64,000 nt of DNA from Lachnospiraceae bacterium (GCA_015057505.1 SVEG01000014.1:17670-81669); one strand, 5' to 3'; counted from the first letter of the stretch, positions 7,790 through 17,465 are shown. Made by a program: numbers and translations. Notes: a model not told the origin generated them from the letters alone.

Positions 7790-9061
7790 CTATGAATTAA
7801 TCTCATCGGAAAAACGATTGATGAACTGACGAAGAACATGAATACAATCTTTTTCCTTAGCCTGTCCTCTTACAATATCTTCTGCAAGCGCCTTACATGA
7901 AGGTGCGCCGCAGGAGCCGCAATCCAGTCCGGGGAATTTCTTACAAAGTTCTTCGACATGCATCATTTTACTAATGTTATCAACTACATTTGAACCGAAT
8001 GTATAAACCGGCTCATATTCGATTTCACTGTCAAAATACATATCTGCCTCATTAATTTCCATATGATTGGCAGTTACAGGCATGTATCTTCTAAGCTTTT
8101 TGAGCTTGGATTTGGCAACATATGGATTCTCTACCGTAAGCACACCACCTACACAACCACCGGGGCAAGCATTAAGCTCAATGAATTTAAGGCCTGAAAT
8201 CTTCTGGTCTTCCAATTCTTCAAGGACCTTGATAACATTCTCTATTCCGTCTGCAGCCAGATAACTGTCTATTAAAAGACCACTGGACTCTCCGTCGCTA
8301 CTTCCCCAGCTGATACCAATTTTACCTGAAATTATAAGGTCTTCAAGTTCATCCTTTTCGGCTACAACGCTCATCTTATTGATAAGTTCGGGATAAATAT
8401 GCTTTATTGCAAGCACACCGTCAACATCGCTTTTCTTATAACCAAGAGGTGAACGAACCGAAGTAACCTTTGCTGGACACGGTGAAATAAAGAAGATGCC
8501 AATATCCTCTGATTTGAGGCCTGTCTTCTCGATAGCACGTTTTCTTGCAAGTGCCGCCGCAATCTCCATCGGAGGCTTAACAGGCAACAAATGCTCCAAA
8601 AGATTCGGAAACTTAACTCTTATAAGTCTCGTAACCGTGGGACATGCCGTACTTATAATCGGCCATTTATCCTGATTTTCATCAATATATTTACGTGTTA
8701 AAGATGATACAATCTCAGCTGCACCACTAACCTCGAACACATCATCAAAACCGCAAAGCTTTAATGCATTAAGAACAATATTAACATCATCCAGATTGTT
8801 TGCCTGTGCATAAAGTGACGGCGCAGGCAACGCAACCTTGTATTTGTAATTATGTATCATGTCAACAGGGTCATATGTAGCCTTTTTAGCATGATTAACA
8901 CAAATTCGTATACACTCACCACAATCAATACAGAATTCCTTTTTAATCACAGCCTTACCGTTATGTACACGGATTGCCTCTGTCGGACAACGTTTTATAC
9001 AGTTAATACATCCCTTACATAAATCTTCGCTCAAATGTACGGAATTCAAAAACTTTTCCAA
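7790..9061 (-). CDS. Sensory-type [FeFe] hydrogenase (HydS-like)
   Basis: A 423-residue protein with two 4Fe-4S ferredoxin motifs (residues 15-54), an H-cluster domain, and a C-terminal CGSC...C four-cysteine cluster motif (381-406). The H-cluster cysteines are present (C140, C195, C299, C303), but the loops deviate from catalytic enzymes: STACPTV where TSCCPxW is usual, SPCPAK for MPCxxK, and ELNACPGGC for ExMxCxxGC. Such changes, with Ala before the loop-1 Cys, are known from putative sensory hydrogenases. No PAS domain. A TTG start follows GGGAGG. I infer H2 or redox sensing that feeds the neighbouring HATPase/PHP proteins. Confidence 0.82.
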   Translation of the reverse strand: MEKFLNSVHLSEDLCKGCINCIKRCPTEAIRVHNGKAVIKKEFCIDCGECIRICVNHAKKATYDPVDMIHNYKYKVALPAPSLYAQANNLDDVNIVLNALKLCGFDDVFEVSGAAEIVSSLTRKYIDENQDKWPIISTACPTVTRLIRVKFPNLLEHLLPVKPPMEIAAALARKRAIEKTGLKSEDIGIFFISPCPAKVTSVRSPLGYKKSDVDGVLAIKHIYPELINKMSVVAEKDELEDLIISGKIGISWGSSDGESSGLLIDSYLAADGIENVIKVLEELEDQKISGLKFIELNACPGGCVGGVLTVENPYVAKSKLKKLRRYMPVTANHMEINEADMYFDSEIEYEPVYTFGSNVVDNISKMMHVEELCKKFPGLDCGSCGAPSCKALAEDIVRGQAKEKDCIHVLRQFINRFSDEINS

Positions 9062-9099
9062 GTAATCTACCTCCCTTTACAACATTGTAAAACCTTCTG

Positions 9100-9522
9100 T
9101 TAAATAAATACCTTCATTGTAACTGTTGTTCCGACACCGATTTCCGTCTGAATATCCATCTCGTCGGAATATTTTTTCATGTTGGGCAAGCCCATACCGG
9201 CACCAAATCCAAGCGCACGTATATTATCGGGGGCAGTAGAATATCCTGCCTGCATAGCCTTCTCAATATCCTTGATTCCCGGGCCCTTGTCCGCCAAAAT
9301 CATCGTTATTGCCTCGGGTGTTATAATCACATCAATTTTACCACCATCAGCATGAATAACCATATTTATCTCGCCTTCATACATTGCGATTGCGACTTTT
9401 CTGACTGCTTCGGGACTGATTCCGAGCTGTTTTAATTTTCTTTTAGCATCTCCGGAGGCTTCACCCGCCCTTGTAAAATCGTCTCCTGAGATTTCGTAGG
9501 TAAATTTTAAAGCATCACTCAC
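9100..9522 (-). CDS. HATPase_c ATP-binding protein (RsbW/anti-sigma-kinase-like)
   Basis: A 140-residue stand-alone GHKL ATPase domain like RsbW/SpoIIAB: N box EGEINMVIHA, G1 box DKGPGI, G2 box GFGAGMGL. Such proteins phosphorylate anti-anti-sigma factors or act as small histidine-kinase-like ATPases. The start is a GTG inside GTGAGTGA, where the stop of the upstream DRTGG gene (9515) overlaps by eight bases; GAGGAGG lies 11 bases upstream. An in-frame ATG further upstream would force a long overlap and give a non-family N-terminus. It lies directly before the HydS-like gene. Confidence 0.85.
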   Translation of the reverse strand: MSDALKFTYEISGDDFTRAGEASGDAKRKLKQLGISPEAVRKVAIAMYEGEINMVIHADGGKIDVIITPEAITMILADKGPGIKDIEKAMQAGYSTAPDNIRALGFGAGMGLPNMKKYSDEMDIQTEIGVGTTVTMKVFI

Positions 9523-9871
9523 TATAAGTCGCACCTCCTCTGATACCCTTTTCGTAAAGCATACCACATGCAGAGAACATTCTGTGTCCTGTGCAAAGCA
9601 GAGGAATCTCACGCTCCATAGCAAGCTCAATCATTGCCTCATCAGGCTTTTTGCCTCTTACAAAAACGATACACACTATATCCATCATCTCTGCAGTACG
9701 AACAACCTGCGGATTACACAAACCCGTAAGCAAAACTGCCTGCTCCTTAAGAAATGCAAGCACGTCGCTCATCATGTCAGAACCACATGCTGAATGAACC
9801 TCTTTATCAAGAAATTCTTCGCCGCATGCTACTCTTGCCCCCAAAATATCTCTGATATCTCTTACTGTCAT
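9515..9871 (-). CDS. DRTGG-domain protein
   Basis: A 118-residue DRTGG-type domain: MTVRDIRDILGARVACGEE at the start, GSDMMSDVLAF in the middle, and VCIVFVRGKKPDEAMIELA. First gene of the putative sensory-hydrogenase operon, coupled to the HATPase by an 8-base overlap. I take the second ATG because GGAGG lies 7 bases upstream of it and only one base before the first. Ligand unknown; Cys at several positions (residues 16, 29 and later) leave a redox role open. Confidence 0.75.
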   Translation of the reverse strand: MTVRDIRDILGARVACGEEFLDKEVHSACGSDMMSDVLAFLKEQAVLLTGLCNPQVVRTAEMMDIVCIVFVRGKKPDEAMIELAMEREIPLLCTGHRMFSACGMLYEKGIRGGATYSE

Positions 9872-9916
9872 ATACATACCTCCATAGTATAATTTTATCT
9901 TAATTTTGTATTCATA

Positions 9917-12547
9917 TTATTTTACGCTGATAATAACTCTTAAATCCTTTATCGGCAATATTCCGTCTGTCGCAGAAAAAACTATCTCAAACTCGCCTTC
10001 AACATATGTTTTCCATGTAAAAACATTGCTTTCCGAATCAAAGCCTGCATTAATCGGCATATCAATCGGCGATATTTTTATCTGCGGCACACTCTTAGAA
10101 TTAACTGTATAATCTCGTCTCTTTATCTTCTCGTTATAGATATGATTACCCGCCTGCTTCTGTGAAGTTTCAAATGCAGGATATCTTACCTTTACCTCGA
10201 ATCTGACTTCTTCTCCGGCATTAACCTCTATCGGTTTAACCGGTACAAAGAACGGCCTGTAAACCGTAAGCGGCAAATCATAATCGTCTGTTGCCACTTT
10301 GAAATTATAGCCGTTTTCAGGGATTGCAACCGTAGGATACGAATAAAATGAATCTGCAGGGGTTCCGGGTGCAGGTGCATCAACCGTCACTTCGTGCACT
10401 TCAAGTTCTTCTCCTGCTTTGTTTATGATTGTAAGGCCTGTAACCTCTGTAGCATGATAAGGATAATCCTTAATATACTCAAGATGAGTCGGACGCTTAT
10501 AATTATTCTTAACCGTAACCACATGCGGTACATTTTCCGCAATACTTCCGGTTACATTAACAAGCTCTACATCCTTGGCATCATCAAGCACAAGCATCGG
10601 TCTGCCGTCCTTTGTCAGCCACTTCATGTTAACATTCTCAAGCTTAAGACCGTCAATGTGTCTTGCATAAAGACCATATGCCGGTAGAATACCCCAGTTA
10701 CTCGGTTCAGGATAAACTGCAGGAAGCTCCGGTACATTGTACGGTGAATCCTCCCAACATCCTTTCTCCTCATTCCAGTCTGCTCTCGGAAGCAAGCCTT
10801 CATCCTTTAAGAAAAATGTATTTATAAGCCACGGAAGCACCTGAATCGAGGGCGCTGTTCCAAACTGACTGTACTCCCAGTTGGTGTTAAGCTGTCGCTG
10901 TTCAACAGCATGCTCCATCTCAATTCCGCCACGGTACTCAATATCGACGTTCTTAATCTCAACATTCTCTATATGACTATCTTCGAGTCCCATGAGGATA
11001 ACCGGATATCTCGGGTCTGCATTTTTTACCACAACGTCATGTATAAGTATGTTCCGGGCCTTAGCGATAGCTTCCGAACCATTGGCATTGGCATACAACG
11101 GAAGTTCTGCTTTACTTAATTCCTTCGTCATGTCGGGAATATATTTCATGTTTGTCTCGTCAAACTTAAGTGCAAAATATCTGCCGTTTTCCTCATAAAA
11201 ATTATTTGAATTAATTCTTGCCGGTTCTTCACCATTAACAATCTTAAAAAAGGATTTACCGTCAACACTAACCTCTGTATCCTTGTTGTAGCTTGTCGTA
11301 TATCTCTTTGCAGGATATGTAGTGTAATCCTCCGTTGCCGGCAACACCCAGTTAACATTATCAAGTCGAATATTATCCTTCGCATTAAGCAATTCTTCCG
11401 TAGAATTACCCGTAACAGGAAAACGTCCTCTGTCACCAATCTTTATAAAAATCGGCGAACTACTCACGTCTTCCATCGTACAGTTTCTAAAAATTATATC
11501 TCTAAGGTCCGCACCGTCAACCGCTTCAAGCGCAAAACCACGTGAACGGTTAAAATGAACATTCTGTATTGTGACAAGCTCATATCCGCAGGTTGACTCA
11601 GTTCCAAGCTTTACTCGCGCCGTAGGACCGCATCTGTCGGTCGCTATAAGTTTGTCACAAGTATACTCTCCTGCGTATACGGAACCTGCATCAAAGCCCG
11701 ACACTGTACAATTATCTACAAGCACATTTTTAAGTGGCATAAAAATTCCGGCGCCGTAAGAGGCTTTAAGCACAATCGCATCATCCGTAAGGGAATTAAA
11801 TACTGAATTCCTAACTGTTACATCCTCACAACAGTCAATATCAAAGGCATCTCTTGTAGTATCGACAAGAATATCCTCTGTGAGCATGTTTTTAACGCCT
11901 TCTGCGATTATTGCGAAATGACCGCCGATTACAAGCGAAAAATCCTTTAAAACTATATTTTCGCAACGCACGAGTGCAATTGCTTTATTGCCAAACCATG
12001 TGCCGCTATGTCCCGGCTTATCTCTGTAGGTGTTATCAAAAGGGTCACCACCCATAAGTGCATATCTGAGATATCCGTTCTCGTCGGTATAACTGCCGTC
12101 AATTACACCTTCACCATAAATCATGATATTCTTCTCGTCTGCCGCGTAGAAAAGGCTGTTGGCAAAATAACTGTGTCCATGATCCTGAAGTCCTTCATAC
12201 AAATTAACCTCTGGTTCATCGTAATTGCCACCTTCGCCTTCCTGTGTCTCATATGAATTAGTTATGTCGGTTCTTGCCGCCCTTATAACCGCGCCCTTCG
12301 ACAGATAAAAGTTTACATTACTCTTTAGGCGTATTGTGTAGCACTTAAACTCGCCTTCTGGAATTATGACAGTTCCGCCACCGTTTGCTGCTACGGCTTC
12401 GATTGCACCGTTGATTGCCATTGTGTTGGCAACAGGTGCGCCGCCTGCCACTGCACCAAAATCAGTAATCACTAATTTATATTCCTCTTTTAAAAGTTGC
12501 TCCACGGTAATTGTTGCTCCGGTTGCTTCTTGTATTACTTTTCGCAT
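9917..12547 (-). CDS. Glycoside hydrolase family 28-like protein, cytoplasmic
   Basis: An 876-residue right-handed parallel beta-helix protein of the pectate-lyase/GH28 superfamily. The N-terminus has the usual NGAIEAVAANGGGTVIIPEGE segment (47-66); DAFDID (233-238), DDAIVLK (255-261) and RVK (311-313) correspond to the NTD, DD and RIK motifs of polygalacturonases, with the acidic catalytic pairs kept. GHG is not obvious. There is no signal peptide, so the substrate is probably an imported oligosaccharide such as oligogalacturonide or rhamnogalacturonide. It is much longer than a typical GH28 (about 450 aa): about 400 extra residues, partly beta-sandwich-like at the C-terminus. AAAGGAA precedes the ATG. 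Confidence 0.8.
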   Translation of the reverse strand: MRKVIQEATGATITVEQLLKEEYKLVITDFGAVAGGAPVANTMAINGAIEAVAANGGGTVIIPEGEFKCYTIRLKSNVNFYLSKGAVIRAARTDITNSYETQEGEGGNYDEPEVNLYEGLQDHGHSYFANSLFYAADEKNIMIYGEGVIDGSYTDENGYLRYALMGGDPFDNTYRDKPGHSGTWFGNKAIALVRCENIVLKDFSLVIGGHFAIIAEGVKNMLTEDILVDTTRDAFDIDCCEDVTVRNSVFNSLTDDAIVLKASYGAGIFMPLKNVLVDNCTVSGFDAGSVYAGEYTCDKLIATDRCGPTARVKLGTESTCGYELVTIQNVHFNRSRGFALEAVDGADLRDIIFRNCTMEDVSSSPIFIKIGDRGRFPVTGNSTEELLNAKDNIRLDNVNWVLPATEDYTTYPAKRYTTSYNKDTEVSVDGKSFFKIVNGEEPARINSNNFYEENGRYFALKFDETNMKYIPDMTKELSKAELPLYANANGSEAIAKARNILIHDVVVKNADPRYPVILMGLEDSHIENVEIKNVDIEYRGGIEMEHAVEQRQLNTNWEYSQFGTAPSIQVLPWLINTFFLKDEGLLPRADWNEEKGCWEDSPYNVPELPAVYPEPSNWGILPAYGLYARHIDGLKLENVNMKWLTKDGRPMLVLDDAKDVELVNVTGSIAENVPHVVTVKNNYKRPTHLEYIKDYPYHATEVTGLTIINKAGEELEVHEVTVDAPAPGTPADSFYSYPTVAIPENGYNFKVATDDYDLPLTVYRPFFVPVKPIEVNAGEEVRFEVKVRYPAFETSQKQAGNHIYNEKIKRRDYTVNSKSVPQIKISPIDMPINAGFDSESNVFTWKTYVEGEFEIVFSATDGILPIKDLRVIISVK

Positions 12548-12627
12548 ATTAGTATTCCTTTCATGCCGTAAAATCTTTTACTGGTCATTATTCCATGTTT
12601 TATATATGTTTCAAGCAAAAAATAATC

Positions 12628-13347
12628 CTAAGTTAAATCAACCACCTTACTTTCCAGCACTGACGTATCTACATAGTATTTATTCGGATTACTTCTGTCC
12701 ACATAAACTTTCAATTCTTCAATACCTCTTGAAGAAATAATCTCCTCCGGGTCAAACCACAAATTATCACTTTTGTAAATATAAGTTACATCCTTGTAAT
12801 CATCATAATAATTACAAATTATATTGTATGGATGCCTGCCGTTTACGGAGTAATTGCAGTTCAAATTAATCGATTCTATTTTGGCCATTATATATTGTCC
12901 ACTTTCAAGGAGCGTTTTCATTTTCTTGTTTTTCTTAACTTCAGCAATAAACATTGCTCCGCCTACCGCACTGAAAACAACACCCATCAAAGTGAGTATT
13001 CCTGCAGCAATCCAATAACCGTTAAGTGCAACTATCTCTTTTGGATTTTCAGGATTATACATAACTTCGATTGTATCTCCCTCATCCATTGAGGAACTGT
13101 AATAACCTATCTCCGTTTCATGAAGCTTACTTGTTCCGGGAACTCTGTAAGTTACATATACCGTATAATGTCTTTCACCGTCACTGCCTCTATAAGACTC
13201 TATTTCCGATATTACTGCTTCAGTTGTCTTATATGTATTCTTCTTATTAATGCCGTTCACAAATACAATTACACCTATTACAAGCATTATAACGCCAATA
13301 AGTCCGAAGACTATTTCTAAAATATTAAGTGCCTTATCTTGTTTCAT
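12628..13347 (-). CDS. DUF3592 membrane protein
   Basis: A 239-residue protein with a membrane segment at about residues 10-30, an outer beta-rich domain (residues 40-105) with the MYNPENPKEIV motif of DUF3592, a second segment around 110-135, and a C-terminal cytoplasmic stretch. AGGAG lies 9 bases ahead of the ATG. Function of the family is unknown. It sits alone between the GH28 gene and the terminator of the hydrogenase operon. Confidence 0.72.
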   Translation of the reverse strand: MKQDKALNILEIVFGLIGVIMLVIGVIVFVNGINKKNTYKTTEAVISEIESYRGSDGERHYTVYVTYRVPGTSKLHETEIGYYSSSMDEGDTIEVMYNPENPKEIVALNGYWIAAGILTLMGVVFSAVGGAMFIAEVKKNKKMKTLLESGQYIMAKIESINLNCNYSVNGRHPYNIICNYYDDYKDVTYIYKSDNLWFDPEEIISSRGIEELKVYVDRSNPNKYYVDTSVLESKVVDLT

Positions 13348-13457
13348 TTTATTATTCTCCTGCCCTCTTATTTTGTAAAAAACTTATACTATAAGAATAC
13401 ATTATTTACAGAAAATTTGCAATCATAATGCGGAGTTAAGTGCACGATATTTTATAT

Positions 13458-13487
13458 AAAAAAAGGCAGCCGAAACCGACTGCCTTT
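13458..13487 (-). terminator. Intrinsic terminator of the hydrogenase operon
   Basis: On the minus strand AAAGGCAG pairs with CTGCCTTT around a GGTTTC-type loop, followed by seven T. It sits 15 bases after the hydA stop, so the hydrogenase transcript ends before the DUF3592 gene. Confidence 0.92.
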
Positions 13488-13502
13488 TAACAATTCTAAA
13501 TC

Positions 13503-15257
13503 TTAGAACTCTTTATTAATTGTTCTCTTTACATATGTTGTATGAAGAATCTCGTGTGCCTTATGACTTCCGGGTGCGCCGAGGAACTCTTCGTAGAGCT
13601 TCTTAACGCCTTCGTTCTCATGAGACTTTCTTACCTTGTTAGCTTCGTCATTAGCATACAATGCTTTTGCACGAAGTACACGGATATCTGTAAAGTTACG
13701 AACACTTGCAGGAACCTGAGGCTGTCCACCGCCGTTTACACAACCGCCGGGACATCCCATAACTTCGATAAAGTGGTAATTAGCCTTACCGCTCTTAACG
13801 TCCTCAAGAACCTTGTTAGCATTAGCAAGACCTGAAGTTACACAAACCTTAACTTCCATACCTGCTACATTATATGTTGCTTCCTTAACACCTTCAACAC
13901 CACGAACTTCTTTGAATTCGATAGGTGAATCTGCTGTCTCGCCTGTTAATTTCCATACTGCTGTACGGAGAGCTGCCTCCATAACACCGCCTGTAGCACC
14001 GAAGATAACTGCTGCACCTGTGGAAATTCCGAGAGGCTCATCAAACTTCTCATCGGGAAGTTCAACAAAGTTAAGACCAACTCTGTCAATAAGTCTTGCA
14101 AGCTCTCTTGTTGTGATTGCAATATCAACATCCGGAACCCCTGCTGCGTTCTGGTCATCTCTGCCAATCTCAAACTTCTTAGCTGTACAAGGCATAACAC
14201 TTACCATAACGATATTCTTAGGGTCGATACCCATCTTCTCAGCGTAGTATGTCTTAGCTACTGCACCAAACATCTGCTGAGGTGACTTACAGCTTGAAAG
14301 GTTATCAAGCATATCGGGATGATAGTGCTCACAGTACTTAATCCAACCCGGTGAACATGATGTGATAAGCGGAAGCTTGCCGCCGTTCTCTACTCTGTGA
14401 AGGAACTCTGTAGCCTCTTCCATAATTGTAAGGTCAGCTGCAAAGTTAGTATCGAATACTTTATCAAAGCCGATACGTCTTAAAGCTGCTACCATCTTGC
14501 CTTCAACATCTGTTCCCATAGGAAGACCAAATGCCTCACCAAGTGCTGCTCTTACAGCCGGAGCTGTCTGAACGATAACGTGTTTCTCAGGATCAGCGAT
14601 TGCAGCCAAAACATCGTCTGTAAAATCTTTCTCGTAGATTGCGCCTGTAGGACAGACAGCAATACACTGACCACATGATACACAACTTGTATCTGCAAGG
14701 TCAATCTCGAAAGCACATGAAAGGTTAGTCTTGAAACCTCTCTCGTTAGCACCGATAACGCCAACACCCTGTACCTTCTCACAAACAGCTGAACAACGAC
14801 GACAAAGGATACACTTGTTGTTATCTCTTACCATATGAGCCGCTGAATCATCGATCTCATATACGTTCTTCTCGCCTTCGTAATATGTCTCATCATCAAC
14901 ATTTAAATCTTTACAAAGCTTCTGTAATTCACAGTTACCGCTTCTTACACATGAAAGACATTTTCTGTCATGGTTGGAAAGGATTAACTGGAGTGTCTTC
15001 TTTCTGGAAGCAAGTACTTTAGGAGTATTTGTGAATACTTCCATACCTTCGCTAACCGGATATACACATGAAGCAACAAGGCTTCTAGCACCCTTAACCT
15101 CTACAACACAGATACGGCATGCACCGATCTCGTTGATCTCTTTAAGGAAGCAAAGTGTGGGAATATCTATATGAGCAAGCTTAGCAGCTTCCAGAATGGT
15201 TGAACCTGCGGGTGCAGATACATCCATACCGTTAATTTTTAAATTTATATTTGCCAT
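13503..15257 (-). CDS. hydA: [FeFe] hydrogenase catalytic subunit of a bifurcating complex
   Basis: A 584-residue catalytic subunit. It has an N-terminal 2Fe-2S domain (C36, C47, C50, C64), a His/Cys 4Fe-4S domain (from H96), two 4Fe-4S motifs (149-159, 192-202), the H-cluster domain and a C-terminal small-subunit-like tail. H-cluster loops: TSCSPGW (299-305), MPCTAK (C357), EVMGCPGGC (C502, C506). The TSCSPGW form of the first loop is, to my knowledge, common in NAD-linked multimeric enzymes. With HydB and HydC it would form a cytoplasmic complex that makes H2 from NADH and ferredoxin, or the reverse. AGGAGG precedes the ATG. Confidence 0.93.
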   Translation of the reverse strand: MANINLKINGMDVSAPAGSTILEAAKLAHIDIPTLCFLKEINEIGACRICVVEVKGARSLVASCVYPVSEGMEVFTNTPKVLASRKKTLQLILSNHDRKCLSCVRSGNCELQKLCKDLNVDDETYYEGEKNVYEIDDSAAHMVRDNNKCILCRRCSAVCEKVQGVGVIGANERGFKTNLSCAFEIDLADTSCVSCGQCIAVCPTGAIYEKDFTDDVLAAIADPEKHVIVQTAPAVRAALGEAFGLPMGTDVEGKMVAALRRIGFDKVFDTNFAADLTIMEEATEFLHRVENGGKLPLITSCSPGWIKYCEHYHPDMLDNLSSCKSPQQMFGAVAKTYYAEKMGIDPKNIVMVSVMPCTAKKFEIGRDDQNAAGVPDVDIAITTRELARLIDRVGLNFVELPDEKFDEPLGISTGAAVIFGATGGVMEAALRTAVWKLTGETADSPIEFKEVRGVEGVKEATYNVAGMEVKVCVTSGLANANKVLEDVKSGKANYHFIEVMGCPGGCVNGGGQPQVPASVRNFTDIRVLRAKALYANDEANKVRKSHENEGVKKLYEEFLGAPGSHKAHEILHTTYVKRTINKEF

Positions 15258-15266
15258 AATATCCTC

Positions 15267-17057
15267 CTATTTCTTGCTAATCGCGCCAAATTTACATTTT
15301 TCAATACAAGCACCGCACTTGAGACACTTATTGGTGTCGATAACATGAGGGTTCTTTACTGTTCCGCTAATAGCACCTGCAGGACAAACTCTTGAACATA
15401 ATGTACATCCCTTACACTTATCAGGATCGATTGAGAAGCTTAAGAGATCCTTACATACGCCGGCAGGACATTTCTTGTCTACTACGTGAGCAACATACTC
15501 ATCTCTGAAGTACTTAAGAGTTGACAATACCGGGTTGGGTGCTGTCTGTCCAAGTCCGCAAAGTGAATTCTCTTTGATAAAATAGCAAAGCTCTTCAAGC
15601 TTATCAAGGTCTTCCAAAGTACCCTGACCCTTTGTAATCTTGTCAAGCATCTCGTACATACGCTTTGTACCGATACGACAAGGTGTACACTTACCACATG
15701 ACTCATCAACCGTGAAATCAAGGAAGAATTTAGCGATATCAACCATACAGTTGTCTTCATCCATAACGATAAGTCCGCCCGAACCCATCATTGAACCGAT
15801 TGCAAGAAGGTTATCATAGTCAATCGGAATATCAAAATGCTCTGCAGGGATACATCCGCCTGAAGGTCCACCTGTCTGTGCTGCCTTAAACTTCTTACCG
15901 TTCGGAATACCGCCACCGATTTCCTCAACAACTTCTCTAAGAGTTGTTCCCATGGGAACCTCTACAAGACCTGTGTTCTTAATCTTACCGCCAAGTGCGA
16001 ATACCTTAGTACCCTTTGACTTCTCTGTTCCCATTGAAGCAAACCACTCGGGACCGTTTAAAATAATCTGAGGAACGTTAGCATATGTCTCTACATTATT
16101 TAAAATTGTAGGTCTCTCAAACAAACCTTTCTCTGCAGGGAACGGAGGTCTCGGACGAGGCTCACCTCTCTTACCTTCGATAGAAGTCATAAGAGCTGTC
16201 TCCTCACCACAAACGAATGCACCTGCACCAAGTCTTAATTCAATATCAAAGCTAAAATCTGTTCCGAAAATATTCTTACCAAGTAAGCCATACTCTCTTG
16301 CCTGATTAATAGCAATCTGAAGACGGTCTACTGCGATAGGGTACTCTGCACGAACATATATGTAACCCTGGTCAGCGCCGATTGCATAACCTGCAATAGC
16401 CATAGCCTCGAGTACAACGTGCGGATCACCTTCAAGAACAGAACGATCCATGAACGCACCGGGGTCACCCTCGTCAGCGTTACAGCATACATATTTCTTG
16501 CCTTCTTTAACAAGGTCCTTAGCAAGCTGCCACTTACGTCCTGTAGGGAAACCTGCACCACCACGGCCACGGAGTCCTGCAGCTAAGAGTGTATTAATAA
16601 CATCATCGGGTGTCATCTCTGTAAGAACCTTACCAAGTGCCTCATATCCTCTTGTACCGATATACTCATCGATATCCTCAGGATTGATAACACCACAATT
16701 ACGAAGAGCGATTCTGTGCTGCTTCTTATAGAAGTCTGTCTCGTTAAGAGACTTTATTCCTTCTTCTGTTACTGTCTCACTATATACGAGACGTTTAACA
16801 ATTCTACCTTTCAAAAGGTGTTCATTAACGATTTCCGCAATATCTTCATTCTTAACCATTGAATAGAATGTAGCTTCCGGATAAACGATCATAATCGGGC
16901 CGAGTGCACACAAACCGTGACATCCTGTCTGTACTACACAAACTTCTTCCTTAAGCCCAGCTTTGTCGATTTCTGCCTGCAGTGTGTCCATAATCTGCTG
17001 ACTTCCTGAGGAAGTACAACCGGTTCCACCACAAACCAAAACGTGTGAACGATACAT
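15267..17057 (-). CDS. hydB: NuoF-like NADH/FMN subunit of the bifurcating hydrogenase
   Basis: A 596-residue diaphorase subunit. Order: thioredoxin-like 2Fe-2S domain (VLVCGGTGCTSSGS then TGCHGLC), NADH/FMN-binding domain (GRGGAGFPTGRKW; CNADEGDPGAFMDR), SLBB-like region, NuoF 4Fe-4S motif ESCGKCTPCRIG, and two C-terminal 4Fe-4S motifs (CKGCTLCSRVCP and CLKCGACIEKC). It binds FMN, is the probable electron-bifurcation site, and passes electrons to HydA. GAGGAGG before the ATG, 9 bases from the hydA start; same operon. Confidence 0.93.
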   Translation of the reverse strand: MYRSHVLVCGGTGCTSSGSQQIMDTLQAEIDKAGLKEEVCVVQTGCHGLCALGPIMIVYPEATFYSMVKNEDIAEIVNEHLLKGRIVKRLVYSETVTEEGIKSLNETDFYKKQHRIALRNCGVINPEDIDEYIGTRGYEALGKVLTEMTPDDVINTLLAAGLRGRGGAGFPTGRKWQLAKDLVKEGKKYVCCNADEGDPGAFMDRSVLEGDPHVVLEAMAIAGYAIGADQGYIYVRAEYPIAVDRLQIAINQAREYGLLGKNIFGTDFSFDIELRLGAGAFVCGEETALMTSIEGKRGEPRPRPPFPAEKGLFERPTILNNVETYANVPQIILNGPEWFASMGTEKSKGTKVFALGGKIKNTGLVEVPMGTTLREVVEEIGGGIPNGKKFKAAQTGGPSGGCIPAEHFDIPIDYDNLLAIGSMMGSGGLIVMDEDNCMVDIAKFFLDFTVDESCGKCTPCRIGTKRMYEMLDKITKGQGTLEDLDKLEELCYFIKENSLCGLGQTAPNPVLSTLKYFRDEYVAHVVDKKCPAGVCKDLLSFSIDPDKCKGCTLCSRVCPAGAISGTVKNPHVIDTNKCLKCGACIEKCKFGAISKK

Positions 17058-17076
17058 TTTTTGTCCTCCTCAAAAA

Positions 17077-17445
17077 TTATTTCATGCTGTTAATTGTATA
17101 TTCTGTAACAACCTGACCACCGAGTACATGCTTATCAAGTACTTCAAGTGCCTTCTCAGCTGTCATTTTAACATATGTTACTTTATCTTTACCGGGTTCA
17201 AAAACCTCGATAATCGGCTCATACTGACAAAGTCCGATACAGCCTGTCTGTGTTACGGAAACATTGTCAAGAGCTCTTGTCTGTACTGCATCTGAAAGAG
17301 CTGTAAGAACCGGTCTTGCACCACTTGCAATACCACATGTTGCCATGCCGACAACTACTCTTGTCTGGTTCTCATCTTCTGAACGAACGCCTACACGGCC
17401 CTGCATTCTTTCTCTTATTGCTTTTAATTCTTCAAGAGATTTCAT
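17077..17445 (-). CDS. (2Fe-2S) ferredoxin, thioredoxin-like fold
   Basis: A 122-residue thioredoxin-like 2Fe-2S protein. VGMATCGIASGA gives the first Cys region and TGCIGLCQYEP the C-x3-C pair. It is similar to the N-terminal domain of HydB and typical of bifurcating hydrogenase operons, where it may shuttle or branch electrons. I use the fourth-codon ATG; AGGAGG lies 9 bases upstream and directly abuts the first ATG. It lies 19 bases before hydB. Confidence 0.88.
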   Translation of the reverse strand: MKSLEELKAIRERMQGRVGVRSEDENQTRVVVGMATCGIASGARPVLTALSDAVQTRALDNVSVTQTGCIGLCQYEPIIEVFEPGKDKVTYVKMTAEKALEVLDKHVLGGQVVTEYTINSMK

Positions 17446-17465
17446 GTGAAACATCCTCCTATTTT

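Noticed and set aside
9523..9630. 36-residue N-terminal extension of the HATPase gene
   Set aside because: It overlaps the DRTGG gene in another frame; the GTG at 9522 overlaps that gene's stop and has GAGGAGG upstream.
9917..13347. GH28 and DUF3592 genes as part of the hydrogenase operon
   Set aside because: A strong terminator at 13458-13487 ends the hydrogenase transcript before them.
13813..14247. Plus-strand 144-residue frame
   Set aside because: Antisense to hydA, whose metal-cluster motifs are complete; no promoter or ribosome site for this frame.
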